Positions 1 to 6,917 of a DNA stretch of 12,274 bases are shown in pieces. The notes under the pieces were generated by a model. It searched no databases, was not told the DNA's origin, and was given only the letters and a program-made list of their open reading frames with translations. Made by a program: the position numbers and the translations under genes. Source of the stretch: Elstera litoralis (lineage in GTDB: Bacteria > Pseudomonadota > Alphaproteobacteria > Elsterales > Elsteraceae); NCBI RefSeq assembly GCF_000963705.1, contig NZ_LAJY01000079.1, positions 1 through 12,274 on the forward strand. The letters run 5' to 3'. The stretch's first letter is position 1. The number at the start of each line of letters is the position of its first letter.

Positions 1-1
1 C

Positions 2-289
2 TGTACCCTGTCGCTGTCGTTCAATAACGATGGGCCGCTCGGCACCTTCTTCCGCTATATCTGCGATAATGGCACCTATATCGCCCGCTACGATGATTTG
101 GTAAACGGTAAGGAAGAGAAGATCGATGTGTCGAAAGTCGATGTCTCGATGAACGGCATCGAATTGCAGGACCGCGAGTTCATTGCCGCCATCCGCGAAG
201 GCCGCGAGCCGAACGCCAGCGTTGCCAAAGTGCTACCCTGCTACGACATTCTCAATAAGCTGGAGCAGAGCCTCGCCGCCTCGGCCTAA
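2..289 (+). CDS. ligC: C-terminal part of a Gfo/Idh/MocA-type oxidoreductase, probably 4-carboxy-2-hydroxymuconate-6-semialdehyde dehydrogenase
   Basis: This is an open frame entering from the left edge and ending in TAA at 287-289, so only about 95 C-terminal residues are visible. The text contains SLSFNNDGPLGTFFRYICDN and, further on, GIELQDREFIAAIREGREPN. The second stretch is the usual C-terminal end of Gfo/Idh/MocA dehydrogenases, where a helix carries D-E-F-hydrophobic and REGREP. From memory of the family the best fit is the LigC/PmdC group, which oxidises the ring-cleavage product of protocatechuate 4,5-dioxygenase with NADP+ on the way to 2-pyrone-4,6-dicarboxylate. The Rossmann domain and catalytic residues lie outside the window, so the substrate is uncertain; a sugar or inositol dehydrogenase is the alternative. 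The family call is firm and the LigC call is moderate. Confidence 0.6.
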   Translation, partial: CTLSLSFNNDGPLGTFFRYICDNGTYIARYDDLVNGKEEKIDVSKVDVSMNGIELQDREFIAAIREGREPNASVAKVLPCYDILNKLEQSLAASA

Positions 290-319
290 GCATTCGAGCG
301 GCACATCTGCGATCTCCCC

Positions 320-356
320 AAACGCTGCGTGCAAAATTGCGCAGGGCGTTTGTTTT
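320..356 (+). terminator. Probable intrinsic terminator after the left-edge dehydrogenase
   Basis: The left arm AAACG-CTGCG (320-329) pairs with CGCAG (340-344) and, after a 2-nt GG bulge, CGTTT (347-351). The loop is about 10 nt and is followed by GTTTT (352-356). It lies 31 bases after the TAA of the dehydrogenase on the same strand. The T run is short, so termination strength is uncertain. The rest of 290-392 shows no other clear signal. Confidence 0.55.
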
Positions 357-392
357 AGTGTCGGCACGCGTCCCTCCTCCCCCTCTTGGACC

Positions 393-742
393 CTGCCTTC
401 CACGACAAGTATTCTGCTGCTGTGCTGTTCAAACCTCTTCATGACCGTCGCCTGGTATGGGCATCTCAAGCATCCCGAGGCACCGCTGTGAAGGTAGTGC
501 TGATTAGCTGGGCCATTGCTTTTGTTGAATATTGTTTTGCAGTTCCGGCCAACCGCCTTGGGTACGCCTCCGGCTTCACAGCCGGGCAGTTGAAGGTAAT
601 CCAGGAGGTCATTACCCTCGTCACCTTCGCCGGTTTTGCCGTGCTGTATTTGGGCGAGACGCTGAAATGGAACCATCTCGCCGCCTTCGTTTGCCTCATT
701 GCGGCGGTGGGCTTCATGTTCGCCGACCGGCTTTGGGCGTAA
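393..742 (+). pseudogene. DMT-family small membrane protein (DUF486), frameshifted
   Basis: The gene encodes a four-helix inner-membrane protein of the DUF486 family (about 110 residues), whose transport substrate is not known. The first half, including SNLFMTVAWYGHLK, is read in the frame starting at positions divisible by three and hits TGA at 489-491. The second half, with LISWAIAFVEYC, VPANRLGY, LKVIQEVITL and LGETLKWNHL, continues in the -1 frame to TAA at 740-742. Family members have a Trp-Lys pair exactly at the junction (PLWKV), and the DNA reads ctg-tg-aag there. One G missing from a TGG codon at 489-490 therefore explains the break, and adding it restores an intact family sequence. 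No ATG starts the first half: CTG at 393 is possible, and a TTG at 386 is in the other frame, so the start may also be damaged. It could be a true pseudogene, a sequencing error, or less likely recoding. Confidence 0.8.
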
Positions 743-760
743 GCCGACGCCAGCATCGCC

Positions 761-795
761 AAAAAAAAAGAAGCGCAGGCGGTCACCTGCGCTTC
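761..795 (-). terminator. Strong intrinsic terminator of the mmsA-mmsB operon
   Basis: A perfect 10-bp stem (770-779 with 786-795, arm GAAGCGCAGG) encloses a 6-nt loop. Read on the minus strand it is followed by nine T's (complement of the A run at 761-769). It lies 29 bases past the mmsB stop. On the + strand no T run follows the stem, so it works mainly for the minus-strand operon. Confidence 0.9.
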
Positions 796-824
796 AAACC
801 CTTCAGAGCCAAGAAAACTAAGCT

Positions 825-1712
825 CTAGAGCATCGCCCCAGCCCGCAGGCGATGGATGATGCCGGAAAAATCGACCCCGCCCTGCGCCGCGTCCACCATC
901 GCGGCGTAAAGCTGGGTGGCCGCCGCCCCTAAGGGGGTTGTGGCCCCGGCGCTTGCGGCGGCTTCCTGGGATAGGGTGAGGTCTTTCAGCATTAGGGCGG
1001 CGGCAAAGCCGGGCTGATAGTCGCGATTGGCCGGGCTGGTCGGCACCGGGCCGGGCACCGGGCAATAGGTGGTCAGCGACCAGCATTGTCCGGAGGAGGT
1101 GGAGGAGACGTCGAACAGCGCTTGGTGCGACAGGCCGAGTTTTTCGGCCAACACGAAGGCTTCGCTGACGGCGATCATCGAAATTCCGAGGATCATATTA
1201 TTGCAGATCTTCGCGGCCTGCCCGGCCCCGGCCTCGCCGCAAAGAACGATCTTCTTGCCCATCGCCGCCAGAATGGGTTCGGCCCGCGCGAAAGCGTCCG
1301 TACCGCCGCCGACCATGAAAGTCAGCGTGCCCGCGACCGCCCCACCGACGCCGCCGGACACGGGCGCATCCAGCGCATCCGCCCCTTTGGCAGCGGCAAG
1401 CGCATGGGCCTTGCGGGCCGACTCGACATCAATCGTTGAACTGTCGATCAGCAGCGTGCCCGGCTCTACCGCCGGAACAATCGCCTCATAGACGCTGAGC
1501 ACATGCTTGCCGCTGGGCAGCATGGTAATAACGATTTCCGCCCCGGTCGCCGCTTCCGCCGGGGACGCCGCAAGGACAACCCCCGCCGCTTCCGCCGCCG
1601 TCAGCGTCGCCGGAACCAGATCGAAGCCCGTCACCCGATGTCCGGCCTTCACCAGATTGGCCGCCATCGGCCCGCCCATATTGCCAAGGCCGATAAACCC
1701 GATACTCGCCAT
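825..1712 (-). CDS. mmsB: 3-hydroxyisobutyrate dehydrogenase
   Basis: This 295-residue enzyme oxidises 3-hydroxyisobutyrate to methylmalonate semialdehyde with NAD+ in valine degradation (cytoplasm). The N-terminal Rossmann motif GFIGLGNMGGPMA covers residues 5-17. The substrate-binding DAPVSGG is at 115-121, and the catalytic lysine motif GQAAKICNN places Lys168 at the position conserved in beta-hydroxyacid dehydrogenases. Length is normal for the family. The ATG is preceded by GGGAGGAA (1717-1724) at good spacing. It lies 26 bases downstream of mmsA and is followed by a strong terminator, so the two form one operon. The fold is shared with tartronate semialdehyde reductase (GarR/GlxR); the adjacent mmsA decides in favour of MmsB. 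Confidence 0.93.
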   Translation of the reverse strand: MASIGFIGLGNMGGPMAANLVKAGHRVTGFDLVPATLTAAEAAGVVLAASPAEAATGAEIVITMLPSGKHVLSVYEAIVPAVEPGTLLIDSSTIDVESARKAHALAAAKGADALDAPVSGGVGGAVAGTLTFMVGGGTDAFARAEPILAAMGKKIVLCGEAGAGQAAKICNNMILGISMIAVSEAFVLAEKLGLSHQALFDVSSTSSGQCWSLTTYCPVPGPVPTSPANRDYQPGFAAALMLKDLTLSQEAAASAGATTPLGAAATQLYAAMVDAAQGGVDFSGIIHRLRAGAML

Positions 1713-1716
1713 GATG

Positions 1717-1724
1717 TTCCTCCC
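1717..1724 (-). promoter_or_regulatory. Ribosome binding site of mmsB
   Basis: Read on the minus strand this is GGGAGGAA, 4 nt before the ATG at 1712. It fixes the mmsB start and lies in the 26-base mmsA-mmsB gap. Confidence 0.8.
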
Positions 1725-1738
1725 GCTATTTCTTGGAA

Positions 1739-3238
1739 TTAACCCATTGTCGGAATAACGAAGCTAGCCCCATCTTTGATACCCGTTGGCCAGCGGGAGG
1801 TAACGGTTTTCGTCTTGGTATAGAAGCGGACGGCGTCCGGCCCGTGCTGATTGAGATCGCCGAAGCCGGAGCGCTTCCAGCCGCCGAAGGTATAATAGGC
1901 CAGCGGCACGGGAATCGGCACATTCACCCCGACCATGCCGACATCGACCCGCGCCGCAAAATCGCGCGCCGCGCCGCCGTCGCGGGTGAAAATAGCGACG
2001 CCATTGCCATATTCATGATCGTTCGGCAGCGATAGCGCGTCCTCGTAATTATCGGCGCGCACGACCGAGAGAACCGGGCCGAAGATTTCCTCTTTATAAA
2101 TCCGCATCTCGGGCGTGACATTGTCGAACAGACAGCCGCCCATGTAATAGCCGTTTTCATAGCCCTGCATCTTAAACCCGCGCCCATCGACGCGCAGATC
2201 CGCCCCCTCGGTAACGCCGAGATCGACGTAGGATTTCACCTTCTCCAAATGCTCGCGCGTCACCAGCGGGCCGAAATCGGCGGCAGGATCGGTCGAGGGG
2301 CCAATTTTCAGCGCTTCGACGCGGGGAATCAGCCGCGCCATCAGTGCATCCGCCGTGGTCCTACCGACCGGCACCACGACCGAAATCGCCATGCAGCGTT
2401 CGCCCGCCGCGCCAAACCCGGCCCCAATCAGCGCATCGGTGGCTTGGTCCAAATCGGCATCGGGCATCACCAGCGCGTGATTCTTGGCCCCGCCGAAGCA
2501 TTGCACCCGTTTGCCCGCCGCCGTGCCGCGCGTGTAGATATATTCGGCAATCGGCGTGGAGCCGACGAAGCCGATGGCCTTCACGTCGCGGTGATCGAGA
2601 ATCGCATCAACCGCGACCTTATCGCCGTGAACGACATTCAGAATGCCCTCCGGCAGCCCCGCTTCCAGCATCAGTTCGGCCAAGCGCAGCGGCACCGAGG
2701 GGGTGCGTTCGGACGGCTTTAAGATAAAGGCATTCCCGCAGGCAATCGCCGGGCCGAATTTCCACATCGGAATCATGGCCGGAAAGTTGAACGGGGTGAT
2801 GCCCGCTACCACGCCGAGCGGCTGGCGCATCGAATAAATATCGATGCCCGGCCCGGCGCTGTCGGTGTACTCGCCCTTCTGCAAATGCGGAATGCCGCAG
2901 GAAAACTCGATGACTTCAAGGCCGCGCTGAATATCGCCCTTGGCATCGATAATCGTCTTACCGTGCTCCAGCGCCAGCAGCCGCGCCAAGTCATCGTAAT
3001 CGCGCTGCACGAGATCGAGAAACCGCATCATCACGCGGGCGCGTTTTTGCGGATTCTGAACGGCCCAAGAGCGTTGGGCGATCTTGGCATTCTCGACGGC
3101 GGCGGCCACTTCTTCCACACTGGCCAGCGGCACTTTGCTGCGCAAGGTGCCCGTCATCGGCTCAAAGGCGTCGGCAAAGCGGCCGGACGTGCCGGAGAGC
3201 TTTTTCCCGCCGATAAGATGGTATAATTCTGTCGTCAT
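1739..3238 (-). CDS. mmsA: Methylmalonate-semialdehyde dehydrogenase (CoA-acylating)
   Basis: This 499-residue aldehyde dehydrogenase superfamily protein converts methylmalonate semialdehyde (and malonate semialdehyde) to propionyl-CoA or acetyl-CoA with NAD+ and CoA, releasing CO2. Visible landmarks are the cofactor-site PFNFP at 149-153 with Asn151, KPSERTP at 174-180, GFVGSTPIAEYIY at 223-235, the catalytic loop FGAAGERCMA with nucleophile Cys282, and EEIFGPVLSVV near 380-390. The active-site glutamate used by hydrolytic aldehyde dehydrogenases is not seen in the FGGAKNHALVMPDAD stretch (248-262), which reads as in the CoA-dependent MMSDH branch. The ATG at 3238 follows a GGGGGAA-like ribosome binding site. 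It is the first gene of the mmsA-mmsB operon and is divergent from the LysR gene, which may control it. Confidence 0.95.
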   Translation of the reverse strand: MTTELYHLIGGKKLSGTSGRFADAFEPMTGTLRSKVPLASVEEVAAAVENAKIAQRSWAVQNPQKRARVMMRFLDLVQRDYDDLARLLALEHGKTIIDAKGDIQRGLEVIEFSCGIPHLQKGEYTDSAGPGIDIYSMRQPLGVVAGITPFNFPAMIPMWKFGPAIACGNAFILKPSERTPSVPLRLAELMLEAGLPEGILNVVHGDKVAVDAILDHRDVKAIGFVGSTPIAEYIYTRGTAAGKRVQCFGGAKNHALVMPDADLDQATDALIGAGFGAAGERCMAISVVVPVGRTTADALMARLIPRVEALKIGPSTDPAADFGPLVTREHLEKVKSYVDLGVTEGADLRVDGRGFKMQGYENGYYMGGCLFDNVTPEMRIYKEEIFGPVLSVVRADNYEDALSLPNDHEYGNGVAIFTRDGGAARDFAARVDVGMVGVNVPIPVPLAYYTFGGWKRSGFGDLNQHGPDAVRFYTKTKTVTSRWPTGIKDGASFVIPTMG

Positions 3239-3304
3239 GGTCCGTTTCCCCCAAATTTTATTGCGCCTATGTCACGCCCTCGCCCCCGGCAAGGCGACGG
3301 GTAA

Positions 3305-3329
3305 ATTCGCGCATCCTTTGTGCGCGAAT
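3305..3329. promoter_or_regulatory. Perfect inverted repeat in the mmsA / lysR divergent region, candidate operator
   Basis: ATTCGCGCA (3305-3313) and its exact reverse complement TGCGCGAAT (3321-3329) are separated by 7 nt. The repeat lies 5 nt upstream of the ribosome binding site of the LysR-type gene and about 65 bases from the mmsA start. Its position suits an operator for autoregulation and control of mmsA. It does not have the classical T-N11-A LysR spacing at its centre, so another regulator or an RNA hairpin in the lysR leader is possible. I saw no convincing sigma-70 boxes around it. Confidence 0.55.
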
Positions 3330-3334
3330 GCGCC

Positions 3335-3343
3335 GGGGAGGGG
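3335..3343 (+). promoter_or_regulatory. Ribosome binding site of the LysR-type regulator
   Basis: The run GGGGAGGGG ends 3 nt before the ATG at 3347. It decides this start over an in-frame GTG at 3320, which lies inside the inverted repeat and lacks its own site. Confidence 0.7.
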
Positions 3344-3346
3344 CCG

Positions 3347-4243
3347 ATGAGCGGCTTCAATTGGAACGACCTGCGCTATTTCCTCGATGTCGCGCGCACG
3401 GGAAAACTGACAGCCTCCGCCAAACGGCTGCGCGCCGACCATACGACCGTCAGCCGCCGCATCGCCGCCCTCGAAGAGGCGCTGAACGTCACGTTGTTCG
3501 ACCGCCGCCCGGATGGCTTCAGCCTCACGGCAGAAGGCGAACGGCTGCGCGCGGTCGCCGAGGATATGGAGCGCGCGGCGATTGCCGCGCAGGGGCTGGT
3601 GGGCGATGCCGACCGTTCGATGAGCGGCACCGTGCGCATCGGTGCCCCGGACGGGTTCGGCAGTCAATTCCTCGCCGCCCATATCGGCCGCCTCTGCGAC
3701 CGCTACCCGGAGCTTGAAGTGCAGTTGGTGGCAACACCACGCGTCTTTAGCCTCTCCAAGCGCGAGGCCGACATCGCCATCAGCCTGTCCCGCCCCACGG
3801 AAGGGCGGCTGGTAGTGCGCAAACTGACCGACTATTCCCTAAGACTCTATGCCTCCGCCGACTATCTCGCGGCCCGCGCGCCGATTACAACCCGCGCTGA
3901 TCTGGTGGGCCACCGCTTCATTGGCTATATCGATGATCTGATTTACACGCCGGAGCTCGACTATCTCGCCGCCGTCGGCAGCATCGCCCCGCACTTGAAA
4001 AGCAGCAACCTGATCGCGCAACTGAAGGCCACCCTGGCCGGGGCGGGGCTCTGCATTCTGCCGCGCTTCATTGCCGACCGCGAGCCGCAGTTACAGCCCG
4101 TGCTGGGGCAGGAGGTGAGCATCACCCGCAGCTTCTGGCTGATTATTCACGAAGACCTGCGCGCCCTCGCCCGCGTCGCCGCCACTGCCGATTTCATTGC
4201 CGAAACGGTTTTGCGGCGGCACAGCGAGTTTTTGCCCGCCTGA
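3347..4243 (+). CDS. LysR-family transcriptional regulator
   Basis: This 298-residue protein starts at the ATG following the GGGGAGGGG site. An N-terminal winged helix-turn-helix (about residues 5-62) contains LRYFLDVARTGKLTASAKRL, then HTTVSRRIAALEEALNVTLFDRR, the standard LysR DNA-binding and dimer-helix signature. The remainder (about 90-290) is the periplasmic-binding-protein-like effector domain, with GTVRIGAPDGFGSQFLA at its start. Length is typical. It is divergent from mmsA with 108 bases between them, the usual layout of a LysR regulator and its target, so control of mmsAB by a valine-pathway intermediate is a reasonable inference; the ligand cannot be read from sequence. At its 3' end it converges with the siderophore operon, 37 bases apart, and no clear terminator was found in that gap. 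Confidence 0.92.
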   Translation: MSGFNWNDLRYFLDVARTGKLTASAKRLRADHTTVSRRIAALEEALNVTLFDRRPDGFSLTAEGERLRAVAEDMERAAIAAQGLVGDADRSMSGTVRIGAPDGFGSQFLAAHIGRLCDRYPELEVQLVATPRVFSLSKREADIAISLSRPTEGRLVVRKLTDYSLRLYASADYLAARAPITTRADLVGHRFIGYIDDLIYTPELDYLAAVGSIAPHLKSSNLIAQLKATLAGAGLCILPRFIADREPQLQPVLGQEVSITRSFWLIIHEDLRALARVAATADFIAETVLRRHSEFLPA

Positions 4244-4280
4244 GCGAAGCGAGTTTTGCCGGGCTAAGCCACAAGCGCCC

Positions 4281-5036
4281 TCAATGGTGGCGGACGTAAG
4301 GGCTGCCGTCGAGCGTCGCGACCGCCATCCGATAGCCGAAAATCGCCTCCAACTGGTCGGGGGTCAAAATCGCCGCTGGGGGGCCGTCGGCGATAAGGCG
4401 GCCCGCTTTCATCGCAATGATCCTATCGGCATAGGCCGCCGCATAATTAATATCGTGAACGACGATGAGAATGGTGCGCCCGTGGCTATCGGCAATCCGG
4501 CGCAGCAACTGCATCATCTGCCGCCCATAGAACATGTCGAGATTGTTCAGCGGCTCGTCGAGCAGCAGATAGTCGGTGCCTTGGCAAAACACCATCGCCA
4601 CAAAAGCCCGCTGGCGCTGCCCGCCGGAGAGGGTTTCGAGCTGCCGGTCGGCGAGGCCGGTAAGATCGAACTGGGCCAGCGCCTCGGCAATCGCTGCCTG
4701 GTCCGCCGCCGTCAAACGCCCCCGGTTATGGGGAAAACGCCCGAAGCCGACGAGGTCGCGCACCGTAAGGCGGCTCACCAGCCCGGTTTCTTGGCGCAGG
4801 ATCGCCAGAACGCGCGCCAAAACCGGGCCGGGGGTGGTTGCCACCGGCAAACCATCGACCGTGATCGTGCCGCTGTGCAGCGGCTGGAGCCGGGCGATAA
4901 GCGATAAGAGGCTCGATTTTCCCGCGCCGTTCGGCCCGACCAACGCCGTCACGCCGCCTTTTGGTATCGTCAGCGAAATATCGCTGAGGATCGGGGCACC
5001 CCCCAGCGTGAGAGAAACGCGGTCGAGGACGATCAT
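4281..5036 (-). CDS. Ferric siderophore ABC importer, ATP-binding subunit (FatE/YclP type)
   Basis: This 251-residue cytoplasmic ATPase drives ferric-siderophore import through the two permeases encoded just upstream. It has Walker A GPNGAGKS at 34-41, Q-loop Gln82, the ABC signature LSGGQ at 136-140, Walker B YLLLDEP at 156-162 followed by LNNLD, and switch His194 in VVHDIN. The LDEPLNNLD wording and overall length resemble the iron-uptake ATPases of the FecE/YclP group. Its ATG overlaps the stop of the second permease as ATGA (5033-5036), so translation is coupled. It is the last gene of the minus-strand siderophore operon. Substrate assignment to a petrobactin-type siderophore rests on the neighbouring asb genes. 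Confidence 0.93.
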   Translation of the reverse strand: MIVLDRVSLTLGGAPILSDISLTIPKGGVTALVGPNGAGKSSLLSLIARLQPLHSGTITVDGLPVATTPGPVLARVLAILRQETGLVSRLTVRDLVGFGRFPHNRGRLTAADQAAIAEALAQFDLTGLADRQLETLSGGQRQRAFVAMVFCQGTDYLLLDEPLNNLDMFYGRQMMQLLRRIADSHGRTILIVVHDINYAAAYADRIIAMKAGRLIADGPPAAILTPDQLEAIFGYRMAVATLDGSPYVRHH

Positions 5037-5974
5037 CGTTTGGCTCCGGTCAGCAAGAGAGCAAGGAACACGAGCCCGCCCAAAAATTCGACGATCACCC
5101 CCAGGGTCGCCGCATTGCCGAACCCGTGCTGAAGCACCGCCTGCCCGCCCACCAGGGTTGCAATCGCCACCGCCCCGGCAGCAGGGAGCAAGCGCGCGTG
5201 CCGCTGCGTGCCGATGCAGCGTTCGGCGAGCGCCACCACCAGCAGCCCGAGAAAGGTGATCGGGCCGACGAGGGCGGTGGAAACGGCCACCAGCAGCACA
5301 ATGGCCGTTAGTAGCAGGATCAGACTACGCGACCAATTCACGCCCAGGCCAACCGCCGTGGCACGCCCCAGGGCCATCACATCCAGAACATGCCGCTGCC
5401 GCCAGACCAGCAGAATAATCGCCCCCGTTATCCCCGCCCCTATCGCCGTCAAATCGCCGCGCACCTGCCCAAAATTGGCGTAGGTCGCGCCTTGTAAAAC
5501 CATAAAATCATTGGGATCGATCAGCCGCGCCAGCAGCGCGCTCAGGCTGCGAAATAAAATCCCCAGCATCGCGCCTGTCAGCAGCAGCCAATAGAGCGAC
5601 TGCCGGTCGCGTAAGAGCGGCAGAAAAATCAGCAGCGCCGCGCCAGTCATCACGGTCAGCGCGGCGGCGAACTTCACGTGCGCATCCAGCCCGGCAAAGC
5701 CGATGCCGCCGAGCAGAAACACCAGCAGCGTCAGCCCCAGCGTATAGAGCGCATCGATACCCAGAATGGCAGGCGAGAGAATCCGGTTTCCCGTCACGGT
5801 TTGCAGCAGCACGGTCGAAACCGCCACCGCCACCGCCACTTGCACCAGCGCCAGCAGCCGCCAGGCGCGCAACTCCAGCACAAAGGCGAGATTGCCGCGC
5901 AGCCCCCAGCCGAGGAACGCCGCCATCGCCAGAAGCGCGAGGCCAATCAGCGCCCACAGCCGCTTATCCGCCAT
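5033..5974 (-). CDS. Ferric siderophore ABC importer, permease subunit 2 (FecCD family, FatC/YclO type)
   Basis: This 313-residue inner-membrane protein of the FecCD family has many hydrophobic helices. Residues around 62-80 read LQTVTGNRILSPAILGIDAL, which matches the YclO/FatC branch of siderophore permeases, where Q-T-x-T-x-N-R-I-L-x-P replaces the more usual Q-x-x-x-x-N-P. GPITFLGLLVVALAER and the C-terminal GGQAVLQHG and VIVEFLGG are further family marks. The start is set at the ATG at 5974; extending upstream to 6103 would run more than 120 bases into the first permease. The coding regions of the two permeases overlap by 11 bases (5964-5974), and the stop overlaps the ATPase start. It forms a heterodimeric channel with the first permease. 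Confidence 0.92.
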   Translation of the reverse strand: MADKRLWALIGLALLAMAAFLGWGLRGNLAFVLELRAWRLLALVQVAVAVAVSTVLLQTVTGNRILSPAILGIDALYTLGLTLLVFLLGGIGFAGLDAHVKFAAALTVMTGAALLIFLPLLRDRQSLYWLLLTGAMLGILFRSLSALLARLIDPNDFMVLQGATYANFGQVRGDLTAIGAGITGAIILLVWRQRHVLDVMALGRATAVGLGVNWSRSLILLLTAIVLLVAVSTALVGPITFLGLLVVALAERCIGTQRHARLLPAAGAVAIATLVGGQAVLQHGFGNAATLGVIVEFLGGLVFLALLLTGAKR

Positions 5975-6917
5975 GACGGCGCTTCCCGAGCAGAAGGAGC
6001 AGAAAGGCGAGCGATCCGAGCACACCCAGAATTGTTCCGACCGGAATTTCGTAAGGCTGCCGCAGGACCCGCCCCAACAGATCGGCGGCGAGGCAAAGCG
6101 CACCGCCGCCGAGGGCCACCCACGGCAACGAATGGCGCAGATTATCGCCGCAGAAGCGCGAAACGAGGTTCGGCACGATCAAGCCGATAAAGGGGATCAT
6201 CCCAACCACGCTCACACTGAGCGCCGATAGCACCGCCACCAGCACCACCCCCAAGCGAACGAGGCTTTCGTAATTCAGGCCGAGCCCCAGGCTCATCTCC
6301 TTACCCAGGGCAGCAATCGTCAGCGCGTCGGCGAACCACCACGCGAGGGCGACCAGCAGCGCCGCCCCCCAAAGCAGCTCGTAGCGCCCGCGCAAAATGC
6401 CGGAGAAATCGCCATTCACCCAGGTTTCGACATATTGGAGCAAATCCATCTGCCAAGCGATGAAGGTGACGCCCGCCCCAATCACGCCGCCGTAAATCAG
6501 CCCGAACAGCGGCAGCAAGAACGGCTCGGTCGGCGGCAGGCGGCGCACGGCGGCGAGAAACCCGCCGGTTCCGAGCAAGGCAACCGCGCTCGCCACGGCC
6601 ATCTTCAGGGCAATCGGGGCCTGGGGCCACAGCAGCGTGACCAGCAGAATGCCCAGCATGGCGCTTTGCTCGGTCCCCGCCAGCGTCGGATCGACGAAGC
6701 GATTGCGCGCCAGCGTCTGCATCACCAGACCGGCAATGGCCAACCCCGCGCCAACCAGCAGCGCCGCCAGCGTGCGCGGCAGGCGGCTGATCCACAGCAT
6801 CTCCCCCGTCGCAAGATCGGCGGCCCCGACGAAGAGGCTCACCCCCGCCAATCCGCCCAACAGCAGCAAGCCCCCAGCGGCGGCGAGGGGGCCGGAGCGT
6901 ATGGGTCGTGCGCTCAT
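5964..6917 (-). CDS. Ferric siderophore ABC importer, permease subunit 1 (FecCD family, FatD/YclN type)
   Basis: This 317-residue polytopic inner-membrane protein of the FecCD family is the first permease of the importer. The segment RLPRTLAALLVGAGLAIAGL followed by VMQTLARNRFVDPTLAGTEQ (about residues 45-84) is the conserved permease start region, with the FV-x-P-T-L-x-G-T form seen in FatD/YclN proteins. The later MIPFIGLIVPNLVSRFCGDN is the cytoplasmic coupling loop that contacts the ATPase, and the C-terminal EIPVGTILGVLGSLAFLLLL is the last helix. The ATG overlaps the stop of the substrate-binding protein as ATGA (6914-6917). It pairs with the second permease, encoded directly downstream. 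Confidence 0.93.
   Translation of the reverse strand: MSARPIRSGPLAAAGGLLLLGGLAGVSLFVGAADLATGEMLWISRLPRTLAALLVGAGLAIAGLVMQTLARNRFVDPTLAGTEQSAMLGILLVTLLWPQAPIALKMAVASAVALLGTGGFLAAVRRLPPTEPFLLPLFGLIYGGVIGAGVTFIAWQMDLLQYVETWVNGDFSGILRGRYELLWGAALLVALAWWFADALTIAALGKEMSLGLGLNYESLVRLGVVLVAVLSALSVSVVGMIPFIGLIVPNLVSRFCGDNLRHSLPWVALGGGALCLAADLLGRVLRQPYEIPVGTILGVLGSLAFLLLLLGKRRHGG

Noticed and set aside
3239..3304. Sigma-70 promoter for mmsA or the LysR gene
   Set aside because: Candidate -35 boxes such as TTGCCG on the minus strand have no acceptable -10 at proper spacing, so no promoter is claimed.
4234..4280. Possible terminator between the LysR gene and the ABC ATPase gene
   Set aside because: Only a 5-bp GCCCG/CGGGC pairing with a long loop and no T run on either strand was found. 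The near-repeat of GCGAGTTTT(T)GCC there is too short to interpret.
4197..4907. 236-residue open frame on the + strand opposite the ABC ATPase
   Set aside because: It overlaps the full ATPase with all its motifs, has no recognisable domain, and has shadow-like composition.
5975..6103. N-terminal extension of permease 2 by 43 residues
   Set aside because: It overlaps the end of permease 1, is not membrane-like, and the ATG at 5974 gives the normal family length.
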